Shown: positions 34,428 to 43,055 of the stretch, piece after piece
Position numbering within the stretch: the first letter of the stretch is position 1
How the letters are laid out: every line of letters begins with the position of its first letter
Source: Verrucomicrobiota bacterium
GTDB lineage: Bacteria; Verrucomicrobiota; Verrucomicrobiia; Methylacidiphilales; Verrucolacustridaceae
NCBI GenBank assembly: GCA_016876055.1
Contig: VHDM01000001.1
Span: 1 to 51,343 of the forward strand
Length of the DNA stretch: 51,343 bases
Direction: 5' to 3'
Made by a program: the position numbers and the translations under genes
Notes under the pieces: generated by a model
Seen by the model: the letters and a program-made list of their open reading frames with translations, nothing else
Database searches by the model: none
Told to the model about the DNA's origin: nothing

Positions 34428-35797
34428 CGCTTTCGCCGGAGGTGGGTAGGAAGAATCCCAAGCTCGAGTCGGTATTTGGCGATGGTGCGGCGAGCGACGG
34501 GAATGCCACGCTCTTTGAGAAGCTCCTCCAGGGTGGCATCGGAGTAGGGCTTTTCAGGATTCTCGCGGCCGACGATCTCCGCGAGAATTTCCTTGGCGCT
34601 GGTGTTGGCCACCGCGGGTCCCTGGCCACTTTCGCCCCCGACGGCGGTGGCGAAAAAGAAACGCAGTGGGACCACCCCGAAGGGTGTCCGAACGTATTTA
34701 TTGGCGACGGCCCGGCTGACGGTGGTTTCGTGGACGCCAATCTCGGCGGCGGCGTCGGTCATGGTCAGGGGGCGCAAGGCGGCGGGGCCTTTTTCAAAGT
34801 AGGCGGCCTGCCGCCGGCCGATCACCGCGAGGAGTTTTTGCAGGGTTTGCTGCCGGCGCTCGAGGGCCTGGAGCAGAAAGCGGGCGGATCGAATCCGCTC
34901 TTTGAGATAGGTGCGGGTTTGTTCGTCCGCGGAGCCGTCACCCAGCAAGTCTTTGTAAAGGTCACTGATGCGGAGGCGGGGAAGAAGATCACTTTCCAGC
35001 TGGGGAAGCCAGTGATCCCCGTCGCGGACAAAAGAGGCTTCCGGGCGGACAACGAGGTCGGGGCGGTCGGGGGCGAAGGCGGCGCCAGGGCGGGGCGAGA
35101 GCTTGGCGATGGCTTCGGAGGCGGCGAGGACGGAGTCCACCGGGACGGAAAGCCGCGCGGCGATATCGGTGAACTTGCGTTTGCCAAGCAGTTCGAAGTG
35201 TTCCCGAACGATGCGGGCTTCCAAGGAGTCGTCCCGGCCGCGGGCATGGAGCTGGAGGAGCAGGGCTTCGGGGAGGGTGCGGGCGCCAATGCCGGGCGGG
35301 TGGAAGGACTGAACCAAGGTGAGCGCCTGGGTGGCGGTCTCCCCGGAAATTTGAGCAGCCCGGGCAATGTCCCCCAAGTCCGTGCGCAGGAAGCCCTCCT
35401 CATCCAGATTTCCGATAATTTCGCTGGCGGCGGCGCGCAGGTCCGGGGAAGTGGTGGTGAAGGCGAGCTGAGATTCGAGGTGCTCGGACAGGGATTCGGG
35501 GCGAATGGTGGATTCGAGGATGGCCTGTTTGGGATCGAGCTTGGCGCGATCGGATCGATGGGAAGTGATGGGCCAGTCCGCATCAGCTTCGGGCGAGTCC
35601 GTTTCCTCTGATTCCGGTGGGGTGGCCTCGGTCAACTCGGCGGGAGGCTCCTCCTCCAAGACGGGGTTGGTTTGAAGCTCGGTTTGGAGAAGGTTTTGCA
35701 GTTCGAGGGCAGGGGTCTGCAACAGCTGAAGGGATTGCTGGACCTGGGGCGAGATGGTGGTGGTCTGACGCAGGCCGGTTTGAAGGGAAATCGACAT
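34424..35797 (-). CDS. rpoN: RNA polymerase sigma-54 factor
   Basis: A 457-residue alternative sigma factor recognising -24/-12 promoters with enhancer-binding ATPases. Region I is Gln/Leu-rich (ISPQVQQSLQLLQTPALELQ). The core-binding and -12 helix-turn-helix regions follow, with PLTMTDAAAEIGVHETTVSRAVANK. The RpoN box is ARRTIAKYRLELGI near the C-terminus. The ATG at 35797 matches the family N-terminus. It is divergent from the MBL hydrolase (49 bases) and heads the long minus-strand run. Confidence 0.97.
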   Translation of the reverse strand: MSISLQTGLRQTTTISPQVQQSLQLLQTPALELQNLLQTELQTNPVLEEEPPAELTEATPPESEETDSPEADADWPITSHRSDRAKLDPKQAILESTIRPESLSEHLESQLAFTTTSPDLRAAASEIIGNLDEEGFLRTDLGDIARAAQISGETATQALTLVQSFHPPGIGARTLPEALLLQLHARGRDDSLEARIVREHFELLGKRKFTDIAARLSVPVDSVLAASEAIAKLSPRPGAAFAPDRPDLVVRPEASFVRDGDHWLPQLESDLLPRLRISDLYKDLLGDGSADEQTRTYLKERIRSARFLLQALERRQQTLQKLLAVIGRRQAAYFEKGPAALRPLTMTDAAAEIGVHETTVSRAVANKYVRTPFGVVPLRFFFATAVGGESGQGPAVANTSAKEILAEIVGRENPEKPYSDATLEELLKERGIPVARRTIAKYRLELGILPTHLRRKR

Positions 35798-35846
35798 AGG
35801 GAGGATTTTGGGATTGGGGTCGGCCTGAAAAAAGGCAAAAGACACC

Positions 35847-36641
35847 ATGGCCGAAGTGATTCTGACGGTATTGGGCAGCGGGAGCCGCGGGAACGCCTTG
35901 CATCTCGAGTACGGCGGGCGGGCGATCCTGGTGGACGCGGGGCTGAGCGCAAAGCAGTTGGAGGGACGCTTGGAGCAGGTGGAGGCGGTTCAGGCAGATT
36001 TGCTGGGGGTGATCCTGACCCACGAGCACGCGGATCACACCTCCGGTCTCAAGACGTTCCTCAAAAAAAGAAAAATCCCGGTGTACGCATCCCATGGAAC
36101 CAAAGAGGCGCTGGAGCCCCTCTTGGCCACGGTGGTGTGGAAATCCTTTGAGGCAGGCGCCGAGCTGGTGGTGGGGGATTTCCAAATCGAGACATTCCCG
36201 GTGCCGCATGATGCGGCCGAGCCGATCGGCATGAGGGTGACGGTCGGCAAGATCAGGATCGGATTAATTTCTGATCTGGGTTTCGTGACGAAGTTGGTGG
36301 TGGAGAGACTGAAGGGCTGCCATGCGCTGGTTTTGGAATCGAATTACGACGAGGGGATGTTGCGGAAGGAGGAAAAAAGGCCGTGGTCGGTAAAACAGCG
36401 GATTTCGGCCCGGCACGGGCATTTATCCAACGGGGCGGCGGCGCAGTTGGTGGAGGCGGTGGCCGGTCCGGAGTTGCGGGAAGTTTTTCTGGGGCATATC
36501 AGCGAGGATTGCAACCGGCCGGAGTTGGCCCGCCAAGCGATGGAAAAGGCGTTACGGAACGCGGGTCGAACGGGAGTGCGCATCCACGAGACCTCCGCGC
36601 ACCGGGCGGGGGAAAGGGTGGGGATTGCTGCGGGGGAATAG
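35847..36641 (+). CDS. MBL-fold metallo-hydrolase (YycJ/WalJ-like)
   Basis: A 264-residue metallo-beta-lactamase-fold protein. The metal motif is LTHEHADHTSGL, followed by HDAAEPIGMRV, ISDLGFVTKLV, LESNYDEGML and ARHGHLSNGAAAQLV. This pattern matches YycJ/WalJ, a probable nuclease-like hydrolase linked to cell-wall and DNA-related processes in Firmicutes. Function here is unproven. It is divergent from rpoN and followed by tRNA-Gly. Confidence 0.9.
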   Translation: MAEVILTVLGSGSRGNALHLEYGGRAILVDAGLSAKQLEGRLEQVEAVQADLLGVILTHEHADHTSGLKTFLKKRKIPVYASHGTKEALEPLLATVVWKSFEAGAELVVGDFQIETFPVPHDAAEPIGMRVTVGKIRIGLISDLGFVTKLVVERLKGCHALVLESNYDEGMLRKEEKRPWSVKQRISARHGHLSNGAAAQLVEAVAGPELREVFLGHISEDCNRPELARQAMEKALRNAGRTGVRIHETSAHRAGERVGIAAGE

Positions 36642-36680
36642 GATTGATTTAAGGGTGGGGGCGGAGGATGATTTTTCGAC

Positions 36681-36756
<76 letters not shown>

Positions 36757-36772
36757 ACTCCTTTTAAACTTG

Positions 36773-38620
36773 ATGAACTTTCTCTGGGGCAATTCGGTCG
36801 CGCTCTCCTGGATGTGGGGACTGGGGCTGTTTTTCAGTGTCCAGTTCTCCCTGCAGTACGGCCTTTTCGGGCTCCTGACCTTTGCGATTCCCAACGCGCT
36901 GGGTTTGATGGTATTCGGCGGGCTGACCCAGTTGATTGCCAAGCGGGCCGGAAACGGGCCGGATGCGCTGGGTTCATTTTTTGCGAACTGGTCCCGGCCT
37001 TACCGATTCGTTTTCTTTCTTTATCAGGTGCTCGCGATCACTTTGACGGTCTTTGCCCTCATCCGGTACGGATGGCAGCCCTTGGGTTTGGAGCCGGCGG
37101 GCCTCTACCTGCTTTTGACGCTCCTGGTTACGCTGGCCGCGGCCACCTTGTTTGGGGAGGAGTTCGACATTCGCCGGATCAAGTTCAGTCACGGGGTCCT
37201 GGGTTTGAGCGCCTTGGTGGCGGCGGGCGTACTTTGGTTTCAATTGCCCTCGATAGGTAAGGGTCAACCGATCCTGGCCGGGGCCAATCCTTTCCTCGGG
37301 CTGAATTTCTGGGGCTACGCGATCCCCATTTGTGTGGGACTCACCCTGGGTCCTTGGCTGGATTTGCAGCAGTGGCAAAGAGCCATTCAGATCCAACGAG
37401 AGGGGAAGTCGCCCCTGCTCAGTTATCTGATCGGGGGATTCCTTTTTTTCCTTTTCCTGCTGGCCCATGGAACTTTGGCCCTTTGGGTGGCCGGTCAGAT
37501 GGGTGGGGCTTCCTTGCGGCAGGGGATCGACGGATTGGCCTATGGGCAGGATGAGATCACCCGTTTTCTGTGGGGCGTGGCCGCCCTGCATCCGTGGGCT
37601 TTCGGGGCCTACGCGGTGGCTTTGTTCATCATGACCCTGACCACGCTGGACAGCGGCTACATCGCCTTACGCTGGCATCTGAGCAAATCGGGCGGGGCGG
37701 GTCGGCCGTTCCCGCTGAGTTTGTTGCCGGAGGGGCTGCTGGCGTCGCCCGTGCCGGTGCTGGTGTTCTCGGGACTTTTCACTTTGGCCGCGGTGTATTT
37801 GCGGCTGGAGCTGGAATATTTCATGATTTTCTACGCCACGTTCTTTGTGGGGTATGCGGCCTTGGCGCTGGTGCGGGCCTTTCACACGGGACAAGGGAAC
37901 GCCCTGCCGCAAATCAAGATGTTCTGTGTGGGGAGCGTGGCGGTGGTGATCTTTGCCTACGGCTACTTCCTTTCCAACCCGTGGGGCATGATTTTCGGAT
38001 CCGTTTTACCGGTCGGCTATATCGGCTGGATGCTGCTGAAGCCGGGAGCCGGCCACGAGTTTGTAAAAGGGGTGGAGGAGTTAGAAGGAACCGCGGCCGG
38101 CCCCACGGGGCCGCTGGTGGTGCCGCCGGAGAAGGAAGAACGCGTGGAACCCGGGAGGGTGGTGCCGTTTCCCAAACAAGACGGCGGGATCACCACCGAT
38201 CTGTTCGGTCACTTTGAGGGCAAATGGTTTGTCCACTCGTTTGTGGCGACGTATGCGGACACCAATTCGGTGGGAAATGTCTATTTTGGAATGTATGCGA
38301 TGTGGGTGGGCAAGACCCGGGAGCTGTTCTTCAACCGCTGCCTGCCCAAGTTCAACCTCAAGACCACCCCCTACTACATTTTGACGCGCTCTTTTGAGCA
38401 CAAGTTTATGCGGGAGACGCGGGAGTTTGAGCGGGTGAGCGTAAAAATCAAAGTCGGGGAGTACAATCGGAAGTTTGTCACCTTGGAGCACGCCATCTTT
38501 GATTCGGCAGGCAACCAACTGGGCAAGGGCAAGCAGCAGCTGATTTTTGTCTCCTCGGGAGATTACAAACTCCTCGATATTCCTGACGAGGTCTACGAAG
38601 CGTTTGTGGCGTACGCCTAA
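36773..38620 (+). CDS. Fusion of a polytopic transporter-like domain and a hot-dog thioesterase
   Basis: A 615-residue protein. About residues 1-425 form roughly twelve hydrophobic helices. Segments such as LTLGPWLDLQQWQRAIQ and MTLTTLDSGYIALRWHL resemble sodium:solute symporters, but the match is weak. A Pro/Glu/Lys-rich linker runs from 425 to 480. The C-terminal domain (about 482-610) is a hot-dog acyl-thioesterase: FVATYADTNSVGNVYFGMYA (D496 region), VGKTRELFFNRCLP, FERVSVKIKVGEY and LGKGKQQLIFVS. It is closest by eye to enediyne-type thioesterases (DTNxVGNVYF). The ATG at 36773 has no Shine-Dalgarno sequence and follows tRNA-Gly by 16 bases. The domain order suggests membrane-tethered thioester hydrolysis or sensing; no function is assigned. 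Confidence 0.75.
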   Translation: MNFLWGNSVALSWMWGLGLFFSVQFSLQYGLFGLLTFAIPNALGLMVFGGLTQLIAKRAGNGPDALGSFFANWSRPYRFVFFLYQVLAITLTVFALIRYGWQPLGLEPAGLYLLLTLLVTLAAATLFGEEFDIRRIKFSHGVLGLSALVAAGVLWFQLPSIGKGQPILAGANPFLGLNFWGYAIPICVGLTLGPWLDLQQWQRAIQIQREGKSPLLSYLIGGFLFFLFLLAHGTLALWVAGQMGGASLRQGIDGLAYGQDEITRFLWGVAALHPWAFGAYAVALFIMTLTTLDSGYIALRWHLSKSGGAGRPFPLSLLPEGLLASPVPVLVFSGLFTLAAVYLRLELEYFMIFYATFFVGYAALALVRAFHTGQGNALPQIKMFCVGSVAVVIFAYGYFLSNPWGMIFGSVLPVGYIGWMLLKPGAGHEFVKGVEELEGTAAGPTGPLVVPPEKEERVEPGRVVPFPKQDGGITTDLFGHFEGKWFVHSFVATYADTNSVGNVYFGMYAMWVGKTRELFFNRCLPKFNLKTTPYYILTRSFEHKFMRETREFERVSVKIKVGEYNRKFVTLEHAIFDSAGNQLGKGKQQLIFVSSGDYKLLDIPDEVYEAFVAYA

Positions 38621-38632
38621 GCGCCGAGTGAT

Positions 38633-39943
38633 TTAGCGGCCGAGTTGGCGGGCCCGGGCAAGTGCGGTTTCCCGGTCGGCGAATTTTCCTTCCAGCTGCT
38701 CGTCCATGAGTTGAGCCAACATCTCGCCCATTTTTGGTCCCGGGGGGATGCCGATTTCCTGTAGATCGTGACCGGTGACGAGGGGCTGCGGCTTAATTTC
38801 CTCCTTGGAAAATTCGGACTGTTTGGCGATCAGAAAGCGGTGGATGTCCAGTTCGCCGTGACTGGCGGTGCAGTCAGCCCGGTGCAACTCCAGTTCCTCG
38901 GCAAAGGTGGGTCGGGCCAAGAGCCGCTTCAGGGTGCTCACCCGCATCTGCGGGGCATCCTTAAAGGCCATGTGGTTGGCGATGCAGGCGACGATGGCCC
39001 CAACATCGTCATTGGAAAAGCGGAGCCGACGCAAAATCTCCTCGGCCATCCGGGCGCCAACTCCTTCATGGCCAAAGAAACGGATCCTTCCGGACGGTTC
39101 GGTGCGGGAGGTGCGGGGCTTGCCGACATCGTGCAATAGCGCGGAAAGGGCGAGCACAGGGGAAGGATTTTTCAGGTGAGTAAGGAGCAGTCGCGTATGG
39201 ACCCAAACGTCACCCTCGGGATGGTGTTCGGGGGATTGGGCGCAGCCGCGCATTTCCAGGAGTTCCGGCAACCAAACGGCGATCAGGCCGGAGTCGTGCA
39301 GCAGGTCCAGGCCACGGGCCGGATCAGCGCTGGTGAAAATTTTCACCAACTCGTCCCGGACGCGTTCGGGAGCAAGGTTTTTGGATTCCGGAGTAAGACC
39401 GACCAGGGCCTTCCAAGTGTTGGTTTCGATCGTGAAACCCAGCTGGACGGCGAAACGGATGGCGCGGAAGAGGCGCAGGCGATCCTCGGTGAAGCGGGAA
39501 GCGGGATCGCCGATGGCGCGGATGGTTTTGGCATCGAGATCGGCGCGCCCTTGGACGTAATCCAGCACCGTGTTCTTCAGCGGATCGAAGAACATGCCGT
39601 TAACGGTGAAGTCGCGTCGTTTGGCGTCTTCCTCGGCGGTGGTGAAAGTGACCGAGGAGGGACGGCGACCGTCGAGGTAAGGGCCATCCACGCGGAAGGT
39701 GGCGATTTCAAAGACAGGGTCGCCTTGCTTGAGCCGGATGACGCCGAAGGCCTTGCCTTGGGGGTCCGAAGCCTTCGGGAAGATTGTTTGCACTTGGTCC
39801 GGCGTGGCGGAGGTGGCGATGTCGATATCGGGGTAGGGCCGGTTCAGTAAGGCGTCGCGGACACAGCCGCCGGCGTAGACGGCTTGGTGGCCAGCCTCAG
39901 CAAGGCGGCGGACCACGGCTTCGGCTTGGGGGTGGCGGATCAT
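38633..39943 (-). CDS. CCA-adding/poly(A) polymerase family enzyme with HD domain
   Basis: A 436-residue class II nucleotidyltransferase. The head has YAGGCVRDALLNRPYPDIDIATSATPD with the GG and DxD catalytic motifs. RRDFTVNGMFFDP and EDRLRLFRAIRFAVQLGF are the neck signatures. An HD phosphohydrolase domain follows (LSALLHDVGKPRTS, FFGHEGVGARMAEEIL). It may add or repair tRNA CCA ends, which most tRNAs here need because CCA is not encoded. The ATG at 39943 overlaps the upstream gene's stop by 4 bases. Confidence 0.93.
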   Translation of the reverse strand: MIRHPQAEAVVRRLAEAGHQAVYAGGCVRDALLNRPYPDIDIATSATPDQVQTIFPKASDPQGKAFGVIRLKQGDPVFEIATFRVDGPYLDGRRPSSVTFTTAEEDAKRRDFTVNGMFFDPLKNTVLDYVQGRADLDAKTIRAIGDPASRFTEDRLRLFRAIRFAVQLGFTIETNTWKALVGLTPESKNLAPERVRDELVKIFTSADPARGLDLLHDSGLIAVWLPELLEMRGCAQSPEHHPEGDVWVHTRLLLTHLKNPSPVLALSALLHDVGKPRTSRTEPSGRIRFFGHEGVGARMAEEILRRLRFSNDDVGAIVACIANHMAFKDAPQMRVSTLKRLLARPTFAEELELHRADCTASHGELDIHRFLIAKQSEFSKEEIKPQPLVTGHDLQEIGIPPGPKMGEMLAQLMDEQLEGKFADRETALARARQLGR

Positions 39944-40926
39944 TTTTTTCCCGGAGATTTCAGGGTGAGGTAGGCAAGGCCCCCGAAGAGGCCCCAAAAA
40001 AGTCCCAGACCGTAAATGAGCAGGGAGTAGGCAAGGGCGGACTCGGCTTCTTGGCTGATGCCCAAATGAGTGAAGAGGAAAATCATGACTCCTTCGCGAA
40101 CACCATGCCCGCTGACGCTGATGGGCAGGGCGGCGGCGGAAAAGACGAGGAGAAGGATCAGGCCGGCGAGGGCGTAGTCAATGGGCAGGCCGAGGGAGCG
40201 AGCGAGGAGCGTGGCGGCGCCGAAGCTAAAGAGGTGAACGGCGATGGCCACCAGAACGGTGGCCACGGTGGTCCAGCCGCCGTGCATCGTGTCGCGCAGG
40301 CCGTGGAGCAGGTCGAGGACCACGGTGCGGCCGGGCAGTTTGGCCGGGAGCGGCAGGTTGGGAAGAAGGCCGGGGATGACGAAGCCGAGCACCAGGAGCG
40401 CGGCTCCGGTGGGTCCCAGCCACGGGATGGCCTGGGCCAGAGGAGCAAACGTGGGATCTTGGGCCAAGCGGGAGGCGGTGGCGGGAAGCAAGGCCAGGGC
40501 CAAACCAAAGAGCACCGCCACGCCAAAGACGCGGTCGAGCAGGATGGCGAGGGCGGAGCGGGCCTTGCGATCCGGGAACCAGCGGATCAGATAATAAAGG
40601 CGGATGGCATCGCCCCCGGTGGAGCCGATAAGGAAGAGGTTGAAAAAAAAGCCAACGAAGGTGAGATGAAGGGCGCGGAACAGAGGAAGCTGGATGTTTT
40701 GGAGCCGGAGGAGGAACCAAAACCGGACCCCGCATAGTAAAATCGAGGCCAGGGTCAGAAAAAGAGCGGCGGTGAGCCCGGCAGGATCGGCGGACAGAAA
40801 TCGTTGGCCCAGTTGGGCCCAGTTCACCTTGCCGGCGAGGAAGCCAAGGATGCCGGCGGTGACGGCCACCCGGATCCAGGGGGCGAGTCGGCTCAGGAGC
40901 GTGCGGGCTGGTTTTTCTTCCACCAT
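39940..40926 (-). CDS. Flippase-like membrane protein (lysylphosphatidylglycerol synthase TM family)
   Basis: A 328-residue integral membrane protein with about eight to nine helices. FFFNLFLIGSTGGDAIRLYYL, LLDRVFGVAVLFG and LPISVSGHGVREGVMIFLF match the UPF0104/AglD2 family related to the flippase half of MprF. No lysyltransferase domain is attached. Lipid or glycolipid translocation is a family-based guess. It overlaps the CCA-type gene by 4 bases and the TIM-barrel gene by 34, indicating one operon. Confidence 0.9.
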   Translation of the reverse strand: MVEEKPARTLLSRLAPWIRVAVTAGILGFLAGKVNWAQLGQRFLSADPAGLTAALFLTLASILLCGVRFWFLLRLQNIQLPLFRALHLTFVGFFFNLFLIGSTGGDAIRLYYLIRWFPDRKARSALAILLDRVFGVAVLFGLALALLPATASRLAQDPTFAPLAQAIPWLGPTGAALLVLGFVIPGLLPNLPLPAKLPGRTVVLDLLHGLRDTMHGGWTTVATVLVAIAVHLFSFGAATLLARSLGLPIDYALAGLILLLVFSAAALPISVSGHGVREGVMIFLFTHLGISQEAESALAYSLLIYGLGLFWGLFGGLAYLTLKSPGKK

Positions 40927-41834
40927 GCGAGACTGGCACGAACGTCCTCGGCGGACACATCCGGAGATAATTCGAGGGAGACGTGGGCGGCCCGCGGCAG
41001 CAGGGGCAGGAGGCGGGCGAAAGGAATCGTGCCCTGCCCGAGGGGAAGGTGGTCACCATCCTCGGGGTGGTAATCGTGGAGATGGGCGCCGATCAGGCGC
41101 GGGGCAAGGCGGCGAAGGTGCTGCTCGTGATCGATGAGACCCAGGTTTTCCTTGGCGGCGGCGTGGCCAAAGTCGTGCCAATAGCCGAAGGTGGGGGCGG
41201 GAAGCTTTTGGAGGATGTCCTCCCAAAAATCATCCGGAGGGATTTCCCAAAGATTTTCGCGGCATTCCAGGCCCAACTGCAGGCCCAAGGCGGCGGCCTT
41301 TTCGCCGATTCGAAGAAGAAGGGTCTCCACGCGGGGCCAGATCCCAGCGAAGGCGGTCTCCATTGTACGAAGGGCTTGGATTTTTTTCCGGACAAACCCC
41401 CGTGAGCCGATCTTTCCGGCCGCCAGGAGGGGTTCGAGTTTTTTCTTGGGCCGCCGCGGCCCGGCGGAGCCGAGGTGAAGAACGACACGTTTTGCACCGA
41501 CGGCGGCGGCCGCCTTGAGGGTCTCCACAGTGTGGCGTTCGGCAAGACGGCGGGCGGGCTCCCGGGGATCGGAAAATTCGTAGGCATTGGGATGGGGCCG
41601 CGGGAGCTCGACCGGGACGGGGCAGAAGTTATGGAGAGTCTCGATGCGGGGCGCACCGGGTTGGCGGTGGGCGGAAAGGATGCCGGGCCAAAGGCTGAAG
41701 CGGGTGTTGTGACTGAGTTCGACCGAGGAAAAACCGAGGGCGGAAGCCTCTTGCAGGAGCGCGGTGCCGTTGGGAACGCGGTCGGCATGCCAGCAGGTGG
41801 ACAGGGCGAGGTTCGACACCGGGGTATTTTCCAA
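40893..41834 (-). CDS. Sugar-phosphate isomerase/epimerase-like TIM barrel
   Basis: A 313-residue protein of the xylose-isomerase-like TIM-barrel family (AP_endonuc_2). STCWHADRV opens the first strand. VVLHLGSAG, LGLECRENLWEIP, FGYWHDFGHA, GAHLHDYH and HVSLELSPD carry the histidine, aspartate and glutamate metal ligands. The substrate is unknown. The TTG at 41834 is used because AGGG precedes it with good spacing; GTG at 41819 is an alternative. Its 3' end overlaps the flippase-like gene by 34 bases. Confidence 0.87.
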   Translation of the reverse strand: MENTPVSNLALSTCWHADRVPNGTALLQEASALGFSSVELSHNTRFSLWPGILSAHRQPGAPRIETLHNFCPVPVELPRPHPNAYEFSDPREPARRLAERHTVETLKAAAAVGAKRVVLHLGSAGPRRPKKKLEPLLAAGKIGSRGFVRKKIQALRTMETAFAGIWPRVETLLLRIGEKAAALGLQLGLECRENLWEIPPDDFWEDILQKLPAPTFGYWHDFGHAAAKENLGLIDHEQHLRRLAPRLIGAHLHDYHPEDGDHLPLGQGTIPFARLLPLLPRAAHVSLELSPDVSAEDVRASLAWWKKNQPARS

Positions 41835-41934
41835 CCGACCCTGAGGAAGGGCGATGCAAAAGCGAGCAGCGCCAGCGCAAAAATCCTGCCTTGGGGTTTG
41901 AATGTTGCGGCCGGGGGTGGGAAAATCCCTGCTT

Positions 41935-42204
41935 ATGGTGGCAAAAAAAATTCTGTATGAGGGGCGGGTGCAGGGCGTGGGATTCCGTTTTGGCGTACGC
42001 CAGATCGCGGAGGGTTTTGCAGTGGCTGGCTATGCGGCCAACCTGCCCGACGGAAGGGTGGAAGTGCTCTTGCAGGGGGAACGGGGCGAGGTGGAGGGCA
42101 TGGAAAAGGAAATTGCCGTGAGCCATCTGGAGGGGTTTATCCGGAAGCAGGAGGCGGAGGAGGTGGCGGTGGAGGGCGGAAAAAAAGGGTTTCAGATCCG
42201 ATGA
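41935..42204 (+). CDS. acyP: Acylphosphatase
   Basis: An 89-residue enzyme hydrolysing the carboxyl-phosphate bond of acylphosphates. The signature YEGRVQGVGFRFGVRQIAE has the phosphate-binding loop and catalytic arginine; the catalytic asparagine is in GYAANLPDGRVEVLLQG. The ATG at 41935 opens the family N-terminus. Its stop overlaps the ABC ATPase start as ATGA, so it is the first gene of the plus-strand operon reaching 45398. Confidence 0.95.
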   Translation: MVAKKILYEGRVQGVGFRFGVRQIAEGFAVAGYAANLPDGRVEVLLQGERGEVEGMEKEIAVSHLEGFIRKQEAEEVAVEGGKKGFQIR

Positions 42205-43055
42205 GCGCGGCCGTTTGGACGCAGTCGCTCCGCAAGGAGTTCACGTTGGGTTGGGGACGTGGCCGGGTGCTGGCGGTTGAGGGACTCGACTTGGAGATCA
42301 AGCGGGGCGAGGTGTTCGGCCTGCTGGGTCCCAACGGCAGCGGCAAAAGTACGGCGATGAAAATGATCCTGGGATTGCTGCGGCCAACCGCGGGGCGGGC
42401 CGAGGTTTGCGGGAACCTGGCCGGGACGCTGGCGGCCCGAAAGCAGATCGGCTTTCTTCCGGAAAATCCGTATTTCCCCGCGTTTCTTTCTGGTTTGGAA
42501 CTGGTGCGGTACTACGGAAAACTTTGTGGCCTGGGCGGGAAAGCTTTGGAGGGCAGGGTTGCGGAGTTGCTCTCGCTGGTCCGGCTGGGAGGTGAGGCGG
42601 GCCGGCGGCCTCTGCGGACTTATTCCAAAGGCATGCTGCAGCGGGCTGGCTTGGCGGGAGCCCTCGTCAGTGATCCGGAAATCGTCATGCTGGATGAGCC
42701 GACGGCGGGTGTGGATCCGGCCGGCTCGCGGGAAATTCGTGATTTGATCCGGGAATTGAAGGAACGGGGCAAAACGGTGATTTTTTCGAGCCATCTGCTG
42801 GAGCAGGTCGAGGATGTGGCGGATCGGGTGGTCATTCTGCACCGGGGCCAGAAGCTGCGGGAGGGAAGGCTGGAGGATTTACTCACCATGTCGGGAGAGT
42901 GGCAGGTGCGCGCAAGGGGGCTCGGGGAGGCCCAGCGCCGGGAGTTGCATGCCTGGTTGGTCCAACACGGGGCCGAGGTGTTGGGGGAGGGCTCGCCGCG
43001 GGAGCGGTTGGAGGACTATTTTCTGCGCAACCTTCCGGAAAGGGAACGGCGATGA
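42201..43055 (+). CDS. ABC transporter ATP-binding protein
   Basis: A 284-residue ABC-2-type ATPase. Walker A is LLGPNGSGKSTAMKM, the signature is TYSKGMLQRAGLA, Walker B is VMLDEPTAGVDP, and the switch histidine is in IFSSHLLEQVEDVADRV. The C-terminal about 60 residues are the usual regulatory tail. It pairs with the following permease, with a 4-base overlap. The exported substrate is unknown. Confidence 0.95.
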   Translation: MSAAVWTQSLRKEFTLGWGRGRVLAVEGLDLEIKRGEVFGLLGPNGSGKSTAMKMILGLLRPTAGRAEVCGNLAGTLAARKQIGFLPENPYFPAFLSGLELVRYYGKLCGLGGKALEGRVAELLSLVRLGGEAGRRPLRTYSKGMLQRAGLAGALVSDPEIVMLDEPTAGVDPAGSREIRDLIRELKERGKTVIFSSHLLEQVEDVADRVVILHRGQKLREGRLEDLLTMSGEWQVRARGLGEAQRRELHAWLVQHGAEVLGEGSPRERLEDYFLRNLPERERR

